A stretch of DNA of 64,000 nucleotides from Acidimicrobiaceae bacterium (GCA_027315315.1 DAHUYG010000038.1:1-64000), one strand, 5' to 3'; positions 27,463 to 37,605 are shown, counted from the first letter of the stretch. Notes: generated from the sequence alone by a model not told the origin. Translations and numbers: made by a program.

Positions 27463-28476
27463 GCCCTCGATCGCCTCGATCAAGGCGGCCCGCTGGGTCG
27501 CCCAGCGCTCGAGCTGGCGCCGTCGGGCATGGGCCGCGCCAGCCGCCGTCGCCTCGTAGTCGCGCTCGAGGTCGAGCAGGGCCCGGGCAACACCGGGGCC
27601 GTCGTTGATCGCGAGGCGCGCATGGGCGAAGAGCCGCCGGGCGACCGGCCAGTCGCTCACGACGAGCGGGCGACCGGCGTAGACGGCCTCGTATGCGGCC
27701 CGCATCACCGAGGTGGGCTCGGTCGTGAGGGTGACGACGACGTCGGCGTTGCGCAGCGCCGCCCGGTACGCATCGGCGTCGAGGTAGCCGACGAACTCGA
27801 CGTTGGGCCCGGCCGAGCGACGGAGCCGCTCGGGGCAGCGGGCCGGGTCACCGGTCAAGAGGAAGTCACACGACGGGGCCATCGCGGCGGCCGCGAACAC
27901 CGCCTCGACGGGCTCGTCGGGCCCGAACCGGCCGACCACGAGCGCCCGGAGCCGCCCGTGGCGCGCGCCGGGCGAGCACACCCAGTGCGCCGGCGCCTCG
28001 TGGACGACAAGGGGGGTCCCGCCCCAGCCGCGGACGACCCCCGACCAGTGCTCCTCGGTGACGAGCACGGCGTCCACGCGGGCCGCCAGCCAGCGGTGGA
28101 GGAACTGGAGGCGCGCCGCGACCCGGTCGCCCTGGGCGCCGAAGCCGCCCGGATGGCTGTCCATGATCACCCGGGCGCCGACCACCCTGGCGCAGGCGTA
28201 GGCGACGAGCGGGGCGAAGACCGGCGGGTTGGTCACGATGACCACCTCGGGACGCCGGGTGAGGACGAGGGCCGCGGTGCGGATCGCCGAGAGCGCCCAG
28301 CGCACGAGCACCGGCGGACGCCGGCCGCCCGGCGGGAAGAAGCACACGGCCTCCCCGCCGACCTCGGCCGCGATCTCCTTGGAGCGTCCGGGGACCGCAC
28401 CCCAGGCCACGAACGCGACCTTGGTCCGGCGCGTCGAGGATGGCTCGGTGCTCGGCGCGTCGAGGACCCGGGTCAT
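27454..28476 (-). CDS. GT-B fold glycosyltransferase, group 1-like
   Basis: 340 aa. The sequence has the two-domain GT-B look: an N-terminal region with VVIVTNPPVFAPLVAYACARVVGARVIMDSHPG, and a C-terminal half with RALVVGRFGPDEPVEAVFAA, NVEFVGYLDADAYRAALRNADVVVTLTTEPTSVM and a Glu in AAYEAVYAGRPLVVSDW. Acceptor and sugar cannot be told. The ATG is adjacent to the stop of the upstream glycosyltransferase gene, so the two are co-transcribed and probably act on the same glycan. Confidence 0.75.
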   Translation of the reverse strand: MTRVLDAPSTEPSSTRRTKVAFVAWGAVPGRSKEIAAEVGGEAVCFFPPGGRRPPVLVRWALSAIRTAALVLTRRPEVVIVTNPPVFAPLVAYACARVVGARVIMDSHPGGFGAQGDRVAARLQFLHRWLAARVDAVLVTEEHWSGVVRGWGGTPLVVHEAPAHWVCSPGARHGRLRALVVGRFGPDEPVEAVFAAAAMAPSCDFLLTGDPARCPERLRRSAGPNVEFVGYLDADAYRAALRNADVVVTLTTEPTSVMRAAYEAVYAGRPLVVSDWPVARRLFAHARLAINDGPGVARALLDLERDYEATAAGAAHARRRQLERWATQRAALIEAIEGRG

Positions 28477-28477
28477 C

Positions 28478-29440
28478 TCAGTTCACCCCGAGGACGAAGG
28501 GCGACGCGTGGTCGTTCAGGACCACGCTCCGGCGGGCCGCCTCGGCGAGCACGTCCGCGTTCAGGCCCGGCGGGTCACAACCGATGGCGAGGCCGGCCCG
28601 GGTGAGCAGGTCGGCGATTTGGCGCTGGTGGTCGTCGACGTGCTCGCGATGGGCCCGCTCGCGCGGCACGAGGATGGGGCACTTCCCGGCCTGCATCGCG
28701 AGGATCGCCGAGCCGACGCCGGCGTGGGAGATCACGACGTCGGCCCGCCGCATGGCACCCAACAGGTCCTCGGTCGCCATGACCGGGACCGCCGCGATGT
28801 CGCGGTCGGTGAGGTCGGTCGAGCCGGTCTGCCAGAGGATCTCGGCCCCCTCGGGCGCGACCCGGCGCAGCGCGTCGATGAGCCGCCCGAAGCCATAACC
28901 GTTCACCCCGACGGTGACCACGATCCGGCGCACCGGGCCCTCGGGGAGCCTCGAGGGCGCGAAGCCGTCGAACACCGAGCCGCGGTAGGCCCAGTGCTGG
29001 CGGCCCCAGTCGTACTGGCCGTAGCGGTGCACGCCGGGCACGCGCTCGAGGATGCGGGCGGTGAGCGAGGGCCCGCTGACCCGGGCCGCGCTCTCGATGA
29101 AGTGACAGGACATGCCGAGGGCGCGGCCGATGGTGAGGAACGGGACGGCCGGCATCGACCCGGTCGACACGACGTGGTCGAAGCGGCGCCGGTGCAGGAT
29201 CCCGAGCGCGCGCCTCGCGGTCGTGGCCGTCGCCCTCGCGTCGTGGGGCGCCGCCTTCGGGATGAAGATCCGCTCCTCGTCCCCGAGGAGCACCCGGCTC
29301 TGGGGCGTGTCGGCGGTGACCCAGGTCACCTCGTTCGAAATCCCGACCAGGCGTGGTCGCAACATGTGGAGCTCGTCGAGGTGCCCGCCGGCACCGGCCA
29401 CCAGGAGCGTCGGCATGTCAACGTTGTCCCACTCGGCCAT
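28478..29440 (-). CDS. MurG/Alg13-14-like (GT28-type) glycosyltransferase
   Basis: 320 aa. The N-terminus PTLLVAGAGGHLDELHML is the Gly-Gly-His loop of Alg14/EpsE-type enzymes, and the C-terminal half has ISHAGVGSAILAMQAGKCPILVPR, the UDP-sugar binding pattern of the GT28/Alg13 family. Both halves are fused in one chain. The start is ATG 29438-29440; ATG 29414-29416, giving MPTLLVAG, is as plausible. It is likely part of a surface polysaccharide pathway with its downstream neighbour. Divergent from the next gene across a 73-base gap. Confidence 0.72.
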   Translation of the reverse strand: MAEWDNVDMPTLLVAGAGGHLDELHMLRPRLVGISNEVTWVTADTPQSRVLLGDEERIFIPKAAPHDARATATTARRALGILHRRRFDHVVSTGSMPAVPFLTIGRALGMSCHFIESAARVSGPSLTARILERVPGVHRYGQYDWGRQHWAYRGSVFDGFAPSRLPEGPVRRIVVTVGVNGYGFGRLIDALRRVAPEGAEILWQTGSTDLTDRDIAAVPVMATEDLLGAMRRADVVISHAGVGSAILAMQAGKCPILVPRERAHREHVDDHQRQIADLLTRAGLAIGCDPPGLNADVLAEAARRSVVLNDHASPFVLGVN

Positions 29441-29513
29441 CTCGCCCGCGTCCCCCCTCGGCCGACGTTTGCCCTGAGACACGCCCGGGACGGGCCCCCA
29501 GCACACTTGGGTC

Positions 29514-30671
29514 ATGGCCCTCGCACGCCTCATGCCCCTTGACCAGGTCGTTCTCGACCGCGAGGCGGAAGCTGCGCCGGGCCCCGCGCGCTCGGTCCCC
29601 CAACCCCGGGTCGCCCTGGTCCACCTCGGCAACCGGGCGGCGCTCGGCACGACCCGGCGGGTCGAGGTCTGGCGCGAGCTCCTCGCGGCGGCGGGCATGG
29701 CCGTGGTGGAGGTGAACCTCCTCGCGGCGCACCGCCGGCTGATCCCCTCGCCGGTCGCGCTCGGGGCCTCGATCAGCGGCCGGGTCGTCCCCGAGTCCTC
29801 GACCTGGTCGGTCGGGACCGCCGGGCGGACCATCGAGGCGCTCGGGCCCGACGCCGCCCTCTTCGTCACCCCCCGCGCCTTCCACCCCCGGCTGGCCGAG
29901 CTCGTCCCGCGGGCGGTGCTCGACTTCCAGGACCGGTTCAGCGCGAGCTACCGGGGACGGGCCGCCGTCGACGGCCGGCCCGTCGCCTCTTCGCTCTGGC
30001 GCACCCTCGCATGGGCGGTCGAGCGCTTCGAGCGCCGGGACCACGGGGTGCGGACCGTCACCGCCGGGTGGGCCGAGGCCGAGCACTTCGGCGCCACCTG
30101 GGTGCCGAACACCGTCCCCTGCCTCGCCGCCGGGCCCCTCGACGACCACGCCGACGCCCCGTTTGATCTCGTCTTCTTCGGCAAGCTGAGCGCGCTGCCC
30201 AACGTCGACGCGCTGCGCACGGTGGCCCGGCTCTGGCCCCTGCTGGCGGCCGAGGTCCCCGGGGTCAGCCTCCTCGTCGCCGGCAACGATCCGAGCGACG
30301 AGGTCCGGGCGCTCGCCTCGGAGCACGGCTGGGTGCTCGAGGAGGACTTCTCCGACGTGGCCACGCTGTGCGCCCGGGCGAGGGTCGCGCTGGCGCCGCT
30401 CCGCCACGCAAACGGCATCCAGAACAAGCTGCTCGAGGCGGCTGCGGTCGGGATCCCACAGGTGGTCTCGCCCCAGGCCCTCGGGGGCACCGAGCCCGGG
30501 TTCCCGGCCATCGTCGCCGCGACCGAGAAGGCGACGGTCGAGGCGATCGCCGGCCTGCTCGCGCACCCGGGCCGGCGCCTGCAACTGGCCCGCGCGGCGC
30601 GCGACCACGTCGCGAGCCACTACGGCGTCGAGCGGTGGGCCCCGGTGTCCCGGGCGCTCCTGAGCGACTGA
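29514..30671 (+). CDS. GT4-like glycosyltransferase
   Basis: 385 aa. The C-terminal domain has FDLVFFGKLSALPNVDALRTVA, VSLLVAGNDPSDEVRALA and a LAPLRHANGIQNKLLEAAAVGIPQVVSP segment, the pattern of GT4 sugar transferases that build exopolysaccharide. The N-terminal ~30 residues are not conserved, so a later start cannot be excluded. It is divergent from the two minus-strand glycosyltransferases and ends 27 bases before the end of the chelatase gene that faces it. Substrate not identifiable. Confidence 0.7.
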   Translation: MALARLMPLDQVVLDREAEAAPGPARSVPQPRVALVHLGNRAALGTTRRVEVWRELLAAAGMAVVEVNLLAAHRRLIPSPVALGASISGRVVPESSTWSVGTAGRTIEALGPDAALFVTPRAFHPRLAELVPRAVLDFQDRFSASYRGRAAVDGRPVASSLWRTLAWAVERFERRDHGVRTVTAGWAEAEHFGATWVPNTVPCLAAGPLDDHADAPFDLVFFGKLSALPNVDALRTVARLWPLLAAEVPGVSLLVAGNDPSDEVRALASEHGWVLEEDFSDVATLCARARVALAPLRHANGIQNKLLEAAAVGIPQVVSPQALGGTEPGFPAIVAATEKATVEAIAGLLAHPGRRLQLARAARDHVASHYGVERWAPVSRALLSD

Positions 30672-30698
30672 GCCACCGAGCCGAGATCCGGCGCCGGC

Positions 30699-32585
30699 TC
30701 AGCGCAGCGTGCGCCCGATCACCTCAGCCAGCGCGCTGCCCCCCTCCGCGCCGCCCAGCGCGCCGAGCGCCGCGTAGCGCGCCCCCATCGCCCCGGCCAC
30801 GGCCCGCGCCGCACCGAGTGGGCGCACCGAGGACTCGCAGTCGACCACGAGCGCGTCGAGGCCCGCCACGCGGCACGCCCGGGCGGCCTCGAGCGCGGCC
30901 TCGAGCGGGTCGGCACCCCCCGGCGCCCAGGTCGCCCGGCCGTCGGTCACGAGGACGACGACGGGGTGCCCGCCGTGTCGGCGCTCGTCCATGGCGAGCG
31001 CCCGCGCCCGGTCGATCCCGGCTGCGAGCGGGGTGCGGCCGCCCGTGTGGACCTCCCCCAACCGGGCCAGCGCGACCTCGGTGCTCGAGGTGGGCCGCAG
31101 CACGACCGTCGCCTCCTCGCCGCGATAGGTGAGGAGCGCGACCCGGTCGCGTCGCTGATAGGCGTCGGCCACCAGGGTGAGCACGGCGGCCCGGGCGGCC
31201 GCCACCCGCTCGTCGGCCCCCATCGACCCCGACGCGTCGAGGGCCAGGATCACCACGTGCTCGCCGCGGTGCTCGCGCCTCGCGCTGCGCAGATCCTCCT
31301 CCTCGATGCGCAACGGCAGCGCCCCCGAGGTCCGCACCGCCGTCGCCCGGAGCGAGGCCGGGACCGAGACCGGACCCGAGGCCGCGCCGCGCGGCTCGAC
31401 CCCGACCACCCTGCCGCGTCCCTCCGTCCGAGCGCCGCGGTCGCGGCGCCGGCCGGCCCGGGCGCCCGCCCCCCGGCTGGCCGGGTCGAGCAGGCCGCGG
31501 AGCTCGGGCACCTCGCCCTCGACCGGCTCGTGGCGACGGGGCGTCTCCTCGCCGGGGCCCGGGCTGCCACCTTCTGTCGGCCCCGGGCCCGGGCCGGACC
31601 CCGGGGCCGCCCGCTCGACCCGCGGATCGCCGGTCCCCCCCGATCTCCCGCCCGCTGCGGGCTCCTCGGGGCGCGGTGGGGCGGGCGGGTGCAGCGCCTC
31701 GGACACCACCCGGCCGAGATCGCCCGCCTCCTCGGGGCTCTGCCCGAAGGGGGTCCGGCGGCGGTGCCCGAGGGCGAGGGGGGCGACCGCCTCGACCTCG
31801 TCCTCGCTGGCCTCGGGAAGCCCCCGCCAACCGGCGAGCGCCGCGGCTGCCCGGCAGATGACGAGATCGGCCCGCAGCCCCTCGGCGCCGGCGGCGACGC
31901 AGAGCGCGGCCACCGCCTCCTCGAGCCCGGGCGACAGCGGGGCCGGCCGGACGTCGCGCAGGCGGGCCGCCAGCTCGGCCTCGGCCCGCGCCCACTCGCT
32001 CGCGAAGGCCGCCGGATCGGCGTCGAAGGCGAGCCGTCGCCGCAGCGCCTCGGCGCGCACGGCGGGGTCCTCGGGGGCCCGGACGCGCACCGACAGCCCG
32101 AAGCGGTCGAGCAGCTGGGGCCGCAGCTCGCCCTCCTCGGGGTTCATCGAGCCGACGAGGACGAACCGGCTCGCCTGCACGTGGGAGAAGCCGTCGCGCT
32201 CGACCCGGTGCGCGCCGGTGGCGGCGGCGTCCAGGAGGACGTCGACGAGGTGATCCGCGAGCAGGTTGACCTCGTCGACGTAGAGGATCCCCCCGTCGGC
32301 CGCCGCGAGCAGCCCGGGCGAGAAGCGGTGCGCGCCATCGGCCAGGATCGCGCCGACGTCGACGGAGCCGACGACCCGGTCCTCGCTCGCGCCGAGGGGG
32401 ATCTCGACGAACGGCGCGTCCGGGAGGAGCGAGGCGAGCCCGCGGGCCGCCGTCGTCTTGGCCGAGCCCTTGTCGCCGCGCAGCAGCACCCCGCCGATCG
32501 CGGGCTCGACGGCGGCGAGGACGAGCGCGCGCACGAGGTCGTCGAGCCCGACCAGGGCCGACAACGGGAAGACCTCCTGGTTCAT
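30699..32585 (-). CDS. Fused ChlI/ChlD-type chelatase subunit (cobaltochelatase partner of CobN)
   Basis: 628 aa. The N-terminal AAA+ domain has Walker A GDKGSAKT (37-44), ILYVDEVNLLADHLVDVLLDAA and GSMNPEEGELRPQLLDRFG. A Pro/Gly/Glu-rich linker (about 300-400) leads to a VWA domain whose MIDAS motif DASGSMG starts at residue 450. One chain thus combines ChlI and ChlD. The ATG at 32583-32585 overlaps the cobN stop (ATGA), so it most likely powers CobN-dependent cobalt insertion, as CobS/CobT do elsewhere; magnesium chelation is unlikely without chlorophyll genes. Confidence 0.85.
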   Translation of the reverse strand: MNQEVFPLSALVGLDDLVRALVLAAVEPAIGGVLLRGDKGSAKTTAARGLASLLPDAPFVEIPLGASEDRVVGSVDVGAILADGAHRFSPGLLAAADGGILYVDEVNLLADHLVDVLLDAAATGAHRVERDGFSHVQASRFVLVGSMNPEEGELRPQLLDRFGLSVRVRAPEDPAVRAEALRRRLAFDADPAAFASEWARAEAELAARLRDVRPAPLSPGLEEAVAALCVAAGAEGLRADLVICRAAAALAGWRGLPEASEDEVEAVAPLALGHRRRTPFGQSPEEAGDLGRVVSEALHPPAPPRPEEPAAGGRSGGTGDPRVERAAPGSGPGPGPTEGGSPGPGEETPRRHEPVEGEVPELRGLLDPASRGAGARAGRRRDRGARTEGRGRVVGVEPRGAASGPVSVPASLRATAVRTSGALPLRIEEEDLRSARREHRGEHVVILALDASGSMGADERVAAARAAVLTLVADAYQRRDRVALLTYRGEEATVVLRPTSSTEVALARLGEVHTGGRTPLAAGIDRARALAMDERRHGGHPVVVLVTDGRATWAPGGADPLEAALEAARACRVAGLDALVVDCESSVRPLGAARAVAGAMGARYAALGALGGAEGGSALAEVIGRTLR

Positions 32586-35500
32586 CGCTCCTCCTCCAGT
32601 CCCTCGCCCTCCAAGATGGCGCCGCGCAGCGTGGAGAGCGACTCGGCGCTCGGCGACCAGAGCCCCCGCTCGGCCGCCTCGAGCAGCCGCTCGGCGATCG
32701 CCCGCAGCGCCCAGGGGTTGGAGTCGGCGAAGAACTTGCGTCTCGCGGCATCGCCCACGTAGGCCCGGGTCACCCGCTCGTACATCCAGTCCTCGAGCAC
32801 GCCGGCGGTGGCGTCGTAGCCGAAGAGGTAGTCGACCGTCGCCGCCATCTCGAAGGCGCCCTTGTAGCCGTGCCGCTCCATCGCCGCCAGCCACTTGGGG
32901 TTGAGCACCCGGGTGCGCACCACCCGGGCGGCCTCCTCGGCGAGCGAGCGCACCGTCGGGCGGGCCGGGTTCGACGAGTCCCCGAACCACGCCTTGGGCT
33001 GACGCCCCGACAGGGCGCGGACCGCAGCGATCATCCCGCCGTGGTCCTGGAGGTAGTCGTCGGAGTCGAAGATGTCGTGCTCGCGGTTGTCCTGGTTTTT
33101 GACCGCGATCTCGATCCGGGCCAGGCGGCGGGCGAACTCCTCCTCGGCCGGGCGCACCGCCCCCCCGCCGCCGTAGGCCCATCCGCCCCAGGCCACGTAC
33201 ACCGACGCCAGGTCCTCGTCGTCGCGCCAGTCCCCCGACTCGATGAGGGCGAGGATCCCCGACCCGTACGCGCCCGGTCGCGGCCCGAAGACCCGGGGCT
33301 CGTCGGCCCCGGCCTGGGCCACGGGGTTGTCGGGCCCCCGGTCGTCGGCGGCGAGCGCAACGGCCCGCTCGAGGAGGTCCAAGACGTGGGGGAAGGCGTC
33401 GCGGAAGAACCCCGACACCCGCACCGTCACGTCGACCCGGGGCCGGCCGAGCTCCGCCCGCTCGATGGCCTCGAGGCCGAGCACGCGCCCGCTCGACTCG
33501 TCCCACACCGGGCGAACGCCGAGGAGGGCCAGCACCTCGGCGACGTCGTCGCCACCGGTGCGCATGGCGCTCGTCCCCCAGACGACGAGGCCGACCGACT
33601 CGGGGTAGCGGCCCTCCTCGGCCAGGTGGCGCTCGACGAGCCGCTCGGCCAGCGCCGCCCCCACGTCCCAGGCGAGCCGGGAGGGCACGGCGCGGGGGTC
33701 GAGCGCGTAGAAGTTCCGCCCGGTCGGCAGCACGTTGGCCATGCCGCGGCTCGGCGCCCCGCTCGGGCCGGGCGCGACGAACCGGCCCGAGAGCGCGCCG
33801 AGGACCGCGTCGATCTCGGCGCCGGTCGCGCCGAGGGCGGGCGCGAGCCACCGGCACACCCATGCGATCGCCGGGCCCACCGGCACGCCGGCGTCCTCGA
33901 TCCGCCACCCGGCCTCCTGGCAGCGGGCGAGGCGCGCCATGCACTCGGCGTCCAGGGCGTCGATGTCCCGGCGCCCGAGCCCCGAGGGCGGCCCGAGGCC
34001 GAGGTCGGCCGCCACCTCGTCGCGCAGCGAGGGGACGCTCCCCTGGGGCGAGCGCGCGATGGCCGCGACGAGGTCGAGCTCGGCCCGGCCCTCGGGGGGC
34101 CGGCCGAGGACGTGCAGGCCGCCACGGATCTGGGCGTCCTTCAGCTCGCAGAGATACCCGTCCACCTCGACCAGGACGTCGTCGAAGGCGGCGTCCTCGA
34201 AGTCGGCGGGGTCCCTCGCCGTGAGGCCGAGATCGCGGTGGATCTCGGCCGCCACGAGCGCCTCCCAGACCTGGGCCCGGATGGTGGGGAGCTTCGAGGG
34301 GTCGAGCGCGAGCAGCTCGGCGTGTCGGTCGAGGAGGGTCTCGAGCCGCGCCACGTCGTCATAGGAGTCGGCCCTCGTGAGCGGGGGCACGAGGTGGTCC
34401 ACGATGACCGCGTGGGTGCGGCGCTTGGCCTGGGTCCCCTCGCCCGGGTCGTTCACGACGAAGGGGTACACGAGGGGGACGTCGCCGAGCGCGGCGTCCG
34501 GGAAGCACGCCCCCGAGAGCCCGACCCCCTTGCCCGGGAGCCACTCGAGGGTGCCGTGCTTGCCCACGTGCACGACGGCGTGGGCCCCGAATCCCTCCGC
34601 CAGCCAGCGGTAGAAGGCGAGGTAGTGGTGGGTCGGGGGCAGGTCCGGCGAGTGGTAGACGGCGACCGGGTTCTCGCCGAAGCCCCGGGGCGGCTGCACG
34701 GCCACGACGACGTTGCCGAGGTCGAGCCCCGAGAAGACGAACTCGGCTCCCTCCCCCGACCCGACCACGCACACCGACCCGGGGGCCTCCCCCCAGTGCG
34801 CCTCCACGGCCGCCCGCGCGCCATCGGGCAGGGCGGCGAACCAGGCGGCGTAGTCGCGCGCCCCGAGGCGACCGAGCGCCCGCTCGGGGGGCGCCGCCGC
34901 CTCGCCGTACACGAGCCCGTCGGCGAGCTCGGCCATGAGCTCGTCGCCCCCGCGCTCGAAGGCCCCCACCTCGTACCCCGCCCCCCGCAGAGCGCCGAGG
35001 AGGGCCAGGACCGACGCCGGGGTGTCGAGGCCGACCGCGTTGCCGAGGCGGCTCCGCTTGGTCGGGTAGGCCGACAGGACGAGGGCGATGCGCCGCTCGG
35101 CGGGCGGGACCGAGGCGAGGCGGGCCATCGAGGCGGCGAGGTTCGCCACCCGGCTCACCCGGTCGGGCAGCGTCCGGTACGCGCTCACCTCGGTGCCGAG
35201 GTCCTCGCCTTGGTCGACGGCCTCCTTGAAGGAGAAGGGGACCGAGATCACCCGGCCGTCGAACTCGGGGATGGCGACCGACATCGCCACGTCGAGCGGG
35301 CCGAGCCCGAGGGGTGCGTCGCGCCAGGTGGCCGAGTCGGTCGTCGCGCAGATGCCCTGGATGACCGGCACGTCGAGGGTGGCGAGCGAGCCGGGGTCCC
35401 AGCACTCGAGCGACTCGGCCATCGACCCCGCAGCGAGCATGGTCGCGACCAGCGCGTCGCAGCCTTGGAGCAGGCCGACCGCCGGGTGGCGCTCCTCGGC

Positions 35501-36103
35501 GTCGCGGCCGCGCAGCGAGTAGGCGTAGACCGCCCGCGCGTTGGCCCCGGCGCGCTCGATCGCGTCGCAGAGCTCCTCGACGAAGCGCACGTTCCCCGCG
35601 ACGAGGTGCGCCCGGTAGAAGACGACCCCGACCGTCGGGCGGCCCGGGTCGACCGGGCGATCGCCGAACACCCCGCACTCGGGGACGAGGGCCGCCGGCC
35701 GCCAGCCGTGCGCCGTGCCGAGGAGGGTGTCCGAGGCGTAGCGGATCAGCTGCTCGAGGTTGGCCGGGCCACCTTGGACGAGGTACTCGAACGCCGCCAC
35801 CACCGTCTCGAGCGGCGCGCTCGAGGCCTCGGCCAGGTCCCGGTCGACGAAGGCCTCGCCGCCGAATGCGAGCAGCGGCACCGACGCCGCGGCGCAGGCC
35901 TCGACCAGCACCGAGAAGGGCTCCCAGGCGCTCCGGCCGCCGAGCAGGCGCACCAGCACCAGCTCCACGCCCGCCAGGTCCACCGGGCCGGCCAGCCGGT
36001 TCGGGTTGGCCGCCCGCAGCGGGCCGATCGCCTCGTCGAGGCCCTCGGCCACCACGCGCAGGCAGAGCAGCTCGGTGTCCGCGTTGGTGAGGACGAGGAT
36101 CAT
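32582..36103 (-). CDS. cobN: Cobaltochelatase large subunit CobN
   Basis: 1173 aa, normal for CobN. The CobN/Mg-chelatase H-subunit domain contains YPTKRSRLGNAVGLDTPAS, the HVGKHGTLEWLPGKGVGLS motif and, late in the protein, NPKWLAAMERHGYKGAFEMAATVDYLFGYDAT. It inserts cobalt into hydrogenobyrinate diamide in the late-insertion pathway. Start ATG 36101-36103 overlaps the cobQ stop. The presence of cbiX elsewhere in the window makes its exact role here an open question. Confidence 0.94.
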   Translation of the reverse strand: MILVLTNADTELLCLRVVAEGLDEAIGPLRAANPNRLAGPVDLAGVELVLVRLLGGRSAWEPFSVLVEACAAASVPLLAFGGEAFVDRDLAEASSAPLETVVAAFEYLVQGGPANLEQLIRYASDTLLGTAHGWRPAALVPECGVFGDRPVDPGRPTVGVVFYRAHLVAGNVRFVEELCDAIERAGANARAVYAYSLRGRDAEERHPAVGLLQGCDALVATMLAAGSMAESLECWDPGSLATLDVPVIQGICATTDSATWRDAPLGLGPLDVAMSVAIPEFDGRVISVPFSFKEAVDQGEDLGTEVSAYRTLPDRVSRVANLAASMARLASVPPAERRIALVLSAYPTKRSRLGNAVGLDTPASVLALLGALRGAGYEVGAFERGGDELMAELADGLVYGEAAAPPERALGRLGARDYAAWFAALPDGARAAVEAHWGEAPGSVCVVGSGEGAEFVFSGLDLGNVVVAVQPPRGFGENPVAVYHSPDLPPTHHYLAFYRWLAEGFGAHAVVHVGKHGTLEWLPGKGVGLSGACFPDAALGDVPLVYPFVVNDPGEGTQAKRRTHAVIVDHLVPPLTRADSYDDVARLETLLDRHAELLALDPSKLPTIRAQVWEALVAAEIHRDLGLTARDPADFEDAAFDDVLVEVDGYLCELKDAQIRGGLHVLGRPPEGRAELDLVAAIARSPQGSVPSLRDEVAADLGLGPPSGLGRRDIDALDAECMARLARCQEAGWRIEDAGVPVGPAIAWVCRWLAPALGATGAEIDAVLGALSGRFVAPGPSGAPSRGMANVLPTGRNFYALDPRAVPSRLAWDVGAALAERLVERHLAEEGRYPESVGLVVWGTSAMRTGGDDVAEVLALLGVRPVWDESSGRVLGLEAIERAELGRPRVDVTVRVSGFFRDAFPHVLDLLERAVALAADDRGPDNPVAQAGADEPRVFGPRPGAYGSGILALIESGDWRDDEDLASVYVAWGGWAYGGGGAVRPAEEEFARRLARIEIAVKNQDNREHDIFDSDDYLQDHGGMIAAVRALSGRQPKAWFGDSSNPARPTVRSLAEEAARVVRTRVLNPKWLAAMERHGYKGAFEMAATVDYLFGYDATAGVLEDWMYERVTRAYVGDAARRKFFADSNPWALRAIAERLLEAAERGLWSPSAESLSTLRGAILEGEGLEEER

Positions 36104-37605
36104 CGCAGGGCCCCCTCGCCGGCGATCCGCCACAGCGCGTCGAGGTCCAGGTGGCGCTCGCAGGCGTCGGCCACCCGGTCGAGCTGAGCCTGGCGGAGGT
36201 CTGCGAAGCGCAGGCCGCTCGGGCGCCACTCGAGGTTGCGCCGCCTCGCCACCTCGCGTAGCAGCCCGGCACGCAGCTCGTCGTTCTCGAGCACCCCGTG
36301 CAGCACGGTCGCGAAGATCCCCCGGTCGGGGTCGACGACCCCCTCGGGCTCGGGACCGGCGTGGCCCTCGAGGTCGAACCATGGCCGCGACGGCGCGCCG
36401 GGACGGACCTGGCCGTGGTGGATCTCGTAGCCGTGCACTGCGACGCCCGTCTCGCGCTCGGCGCCCGAGCGTCGGCGGGTGACCTTCTCGGGCCCGAAGG
36501 TCGTCTCGGCCTCGAGCAGGGCGAGCCCGGGGGCCCCGCCCGCATCCTCGACGCCCGCCTCGTCGAGGATGCGGGTCCCGAGCATCTGGTAGCCGCCGCA
36601 AATCCCGAGCACCACCGGGCCGCGACCGGAACGCACGAGGGCACACAGGGCGTCGGCGAGTCCCCTCGCGCGGAGCCACGCCAGGTCGGCCACGGTCGAC
36701 TTGGTCCCCGGGAGCACCACGAGGTCGGGGTCGCCCAGCTGGGAGGGCCGGTCCACCCACCTGAGCCCCACCCCGGCCTCGGCGCCCAGGGCGTCGACGT
36801 CGGTGAAGTTGGAGATCCTGGGCAAGCGGAGCACGGCCACGTCGAGGCCCTCGCCCCCGCCGTGCGCCCAACCGTTGGCCGCCTCGAGGGCGAGCGAGTC
36901 CTCGGCGTCGATCGCCACCCCCTCGAGCCAAGGCATGACGCCGAGCACCGGGATCCCGGTGCGCCGGGCGAGCTCCGCCGGCCCGTCGCCGAGCAGGCCG
37001 GGGTCGCCCCGCAGCTTGTTGATGAGGAGGCCCCGCACCCGGCGCCGGAGCTCGGGCGGGAGGAGCTCGACGGTGCCGTAGAGGTGGGCGAACACCCCGC
37101 CGCGGTCGATGTCCCCCACGACGACGGCCGGGATGCCTGCCGCGTCGGCGAGCCCCAGGTTGACGAGGTCGCCGTCCATGAGGTTGATCTCTGCCGGGCT
37201 GCCCGCCCCCTCGAGGACCACCATGTCGAAGCGCTCGCGCAAGGAGCCGAGGGCCGCGAGGACCGTGGGGCGCAGCCCGGGCTTGGCCCGCTGGTAGTCG
37301 GCGGCGTCGAGCACCCGCCACGGCCGGCCCATCACGACGACCTGGCTCCGGCGGTCGCTCGTCGGCTTCAAGAGCACCGGGTTCATCGCGACCTCGGGCT
37401 CGATCCCGGCCGCCGCCGCCTGGGCGCCCTGGGCCCGGCCGATCTCGGCCCCCTCGGCGGTCACGACCGAGTTGAGCGACATGTTCTGGCCCTTGAAGGG
37501 CGCCACCGAGACCCCGCTCCTCGCGAGCAGGCGACAGAGCCCCGCGACGAGCAGGCTCTTGCCCGAGTGCGACGAGGTGCCACAGACCATGAGGGCGCCC
37601 CTCAC
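36100..37605 (-). CDS. cobQ: Cobyric acid synthase CobQ
   Basis: 501 aa amidotransferase that amidates the b, d, e and g side chains of adenosylcobyrinate diamide. The P-loop-like GTSSHSGKSLLVAGLCRLLAR and PFKGQNMSLNS segments start the synthetase domain, and the glutaminase domain carries the nucleophile Cys in VVLGICGGYQMLG with ATVLHGVLEND supplying the His. The start is GTG 37603-37605 in a GTGA overlap with the preceding gene; it gives the expected N-terminus, whereas an ATG five codons later does not overlap. Confidence 0.95.
   Translation of the reverse strand: MRGALMVCGTSSHSGKSLLVAGLCRLLARSGVSVAPFKGQNMSLNSVVTAEGAEIGRAQGAQAAAAGIEPEVAMNPVLLKPTSDRRSQVVVMGRPWRVLDAADYQRAKPGLRPTVLAALGSLRERFDMVVLEGAGSPAEINLMDGDLVNLGLADAAGIPAVVVGDIDRGGVFAHLYGTVELLPPELRRRVRGLLINKLRGDPGLLGDGPAELARRTGIPVLGVMPWLEGVAIDAEDSLALEAANGWAHGGGEGLDVAVLRLPRISNFTDVDALGAEAGVGLRWVDRPSQLGDPDLVVLPGTKSTVADLAWLRARGLADALCALVRSGRGPVVLGICGGYQMLGTRILDEAGVEDAGGAPGLALLEAETTFGPEKVTRRRSGAERETGVAVHGYEIHHGQVRPGAPSRPWFDLEGHAGPEPEGVVDPDRGIFATVLHGVLENDELRAGLLREVARRRNLEWRPSGLRFADLRQAQLDRVADACERHLDLDALWRIAGEGALR

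Noticed and set aside
32870..36187. 1105-aa plus-strand reading frame opposite cobN
   Set aside because: Shadow of cobN; low complexity and no conserved segments.
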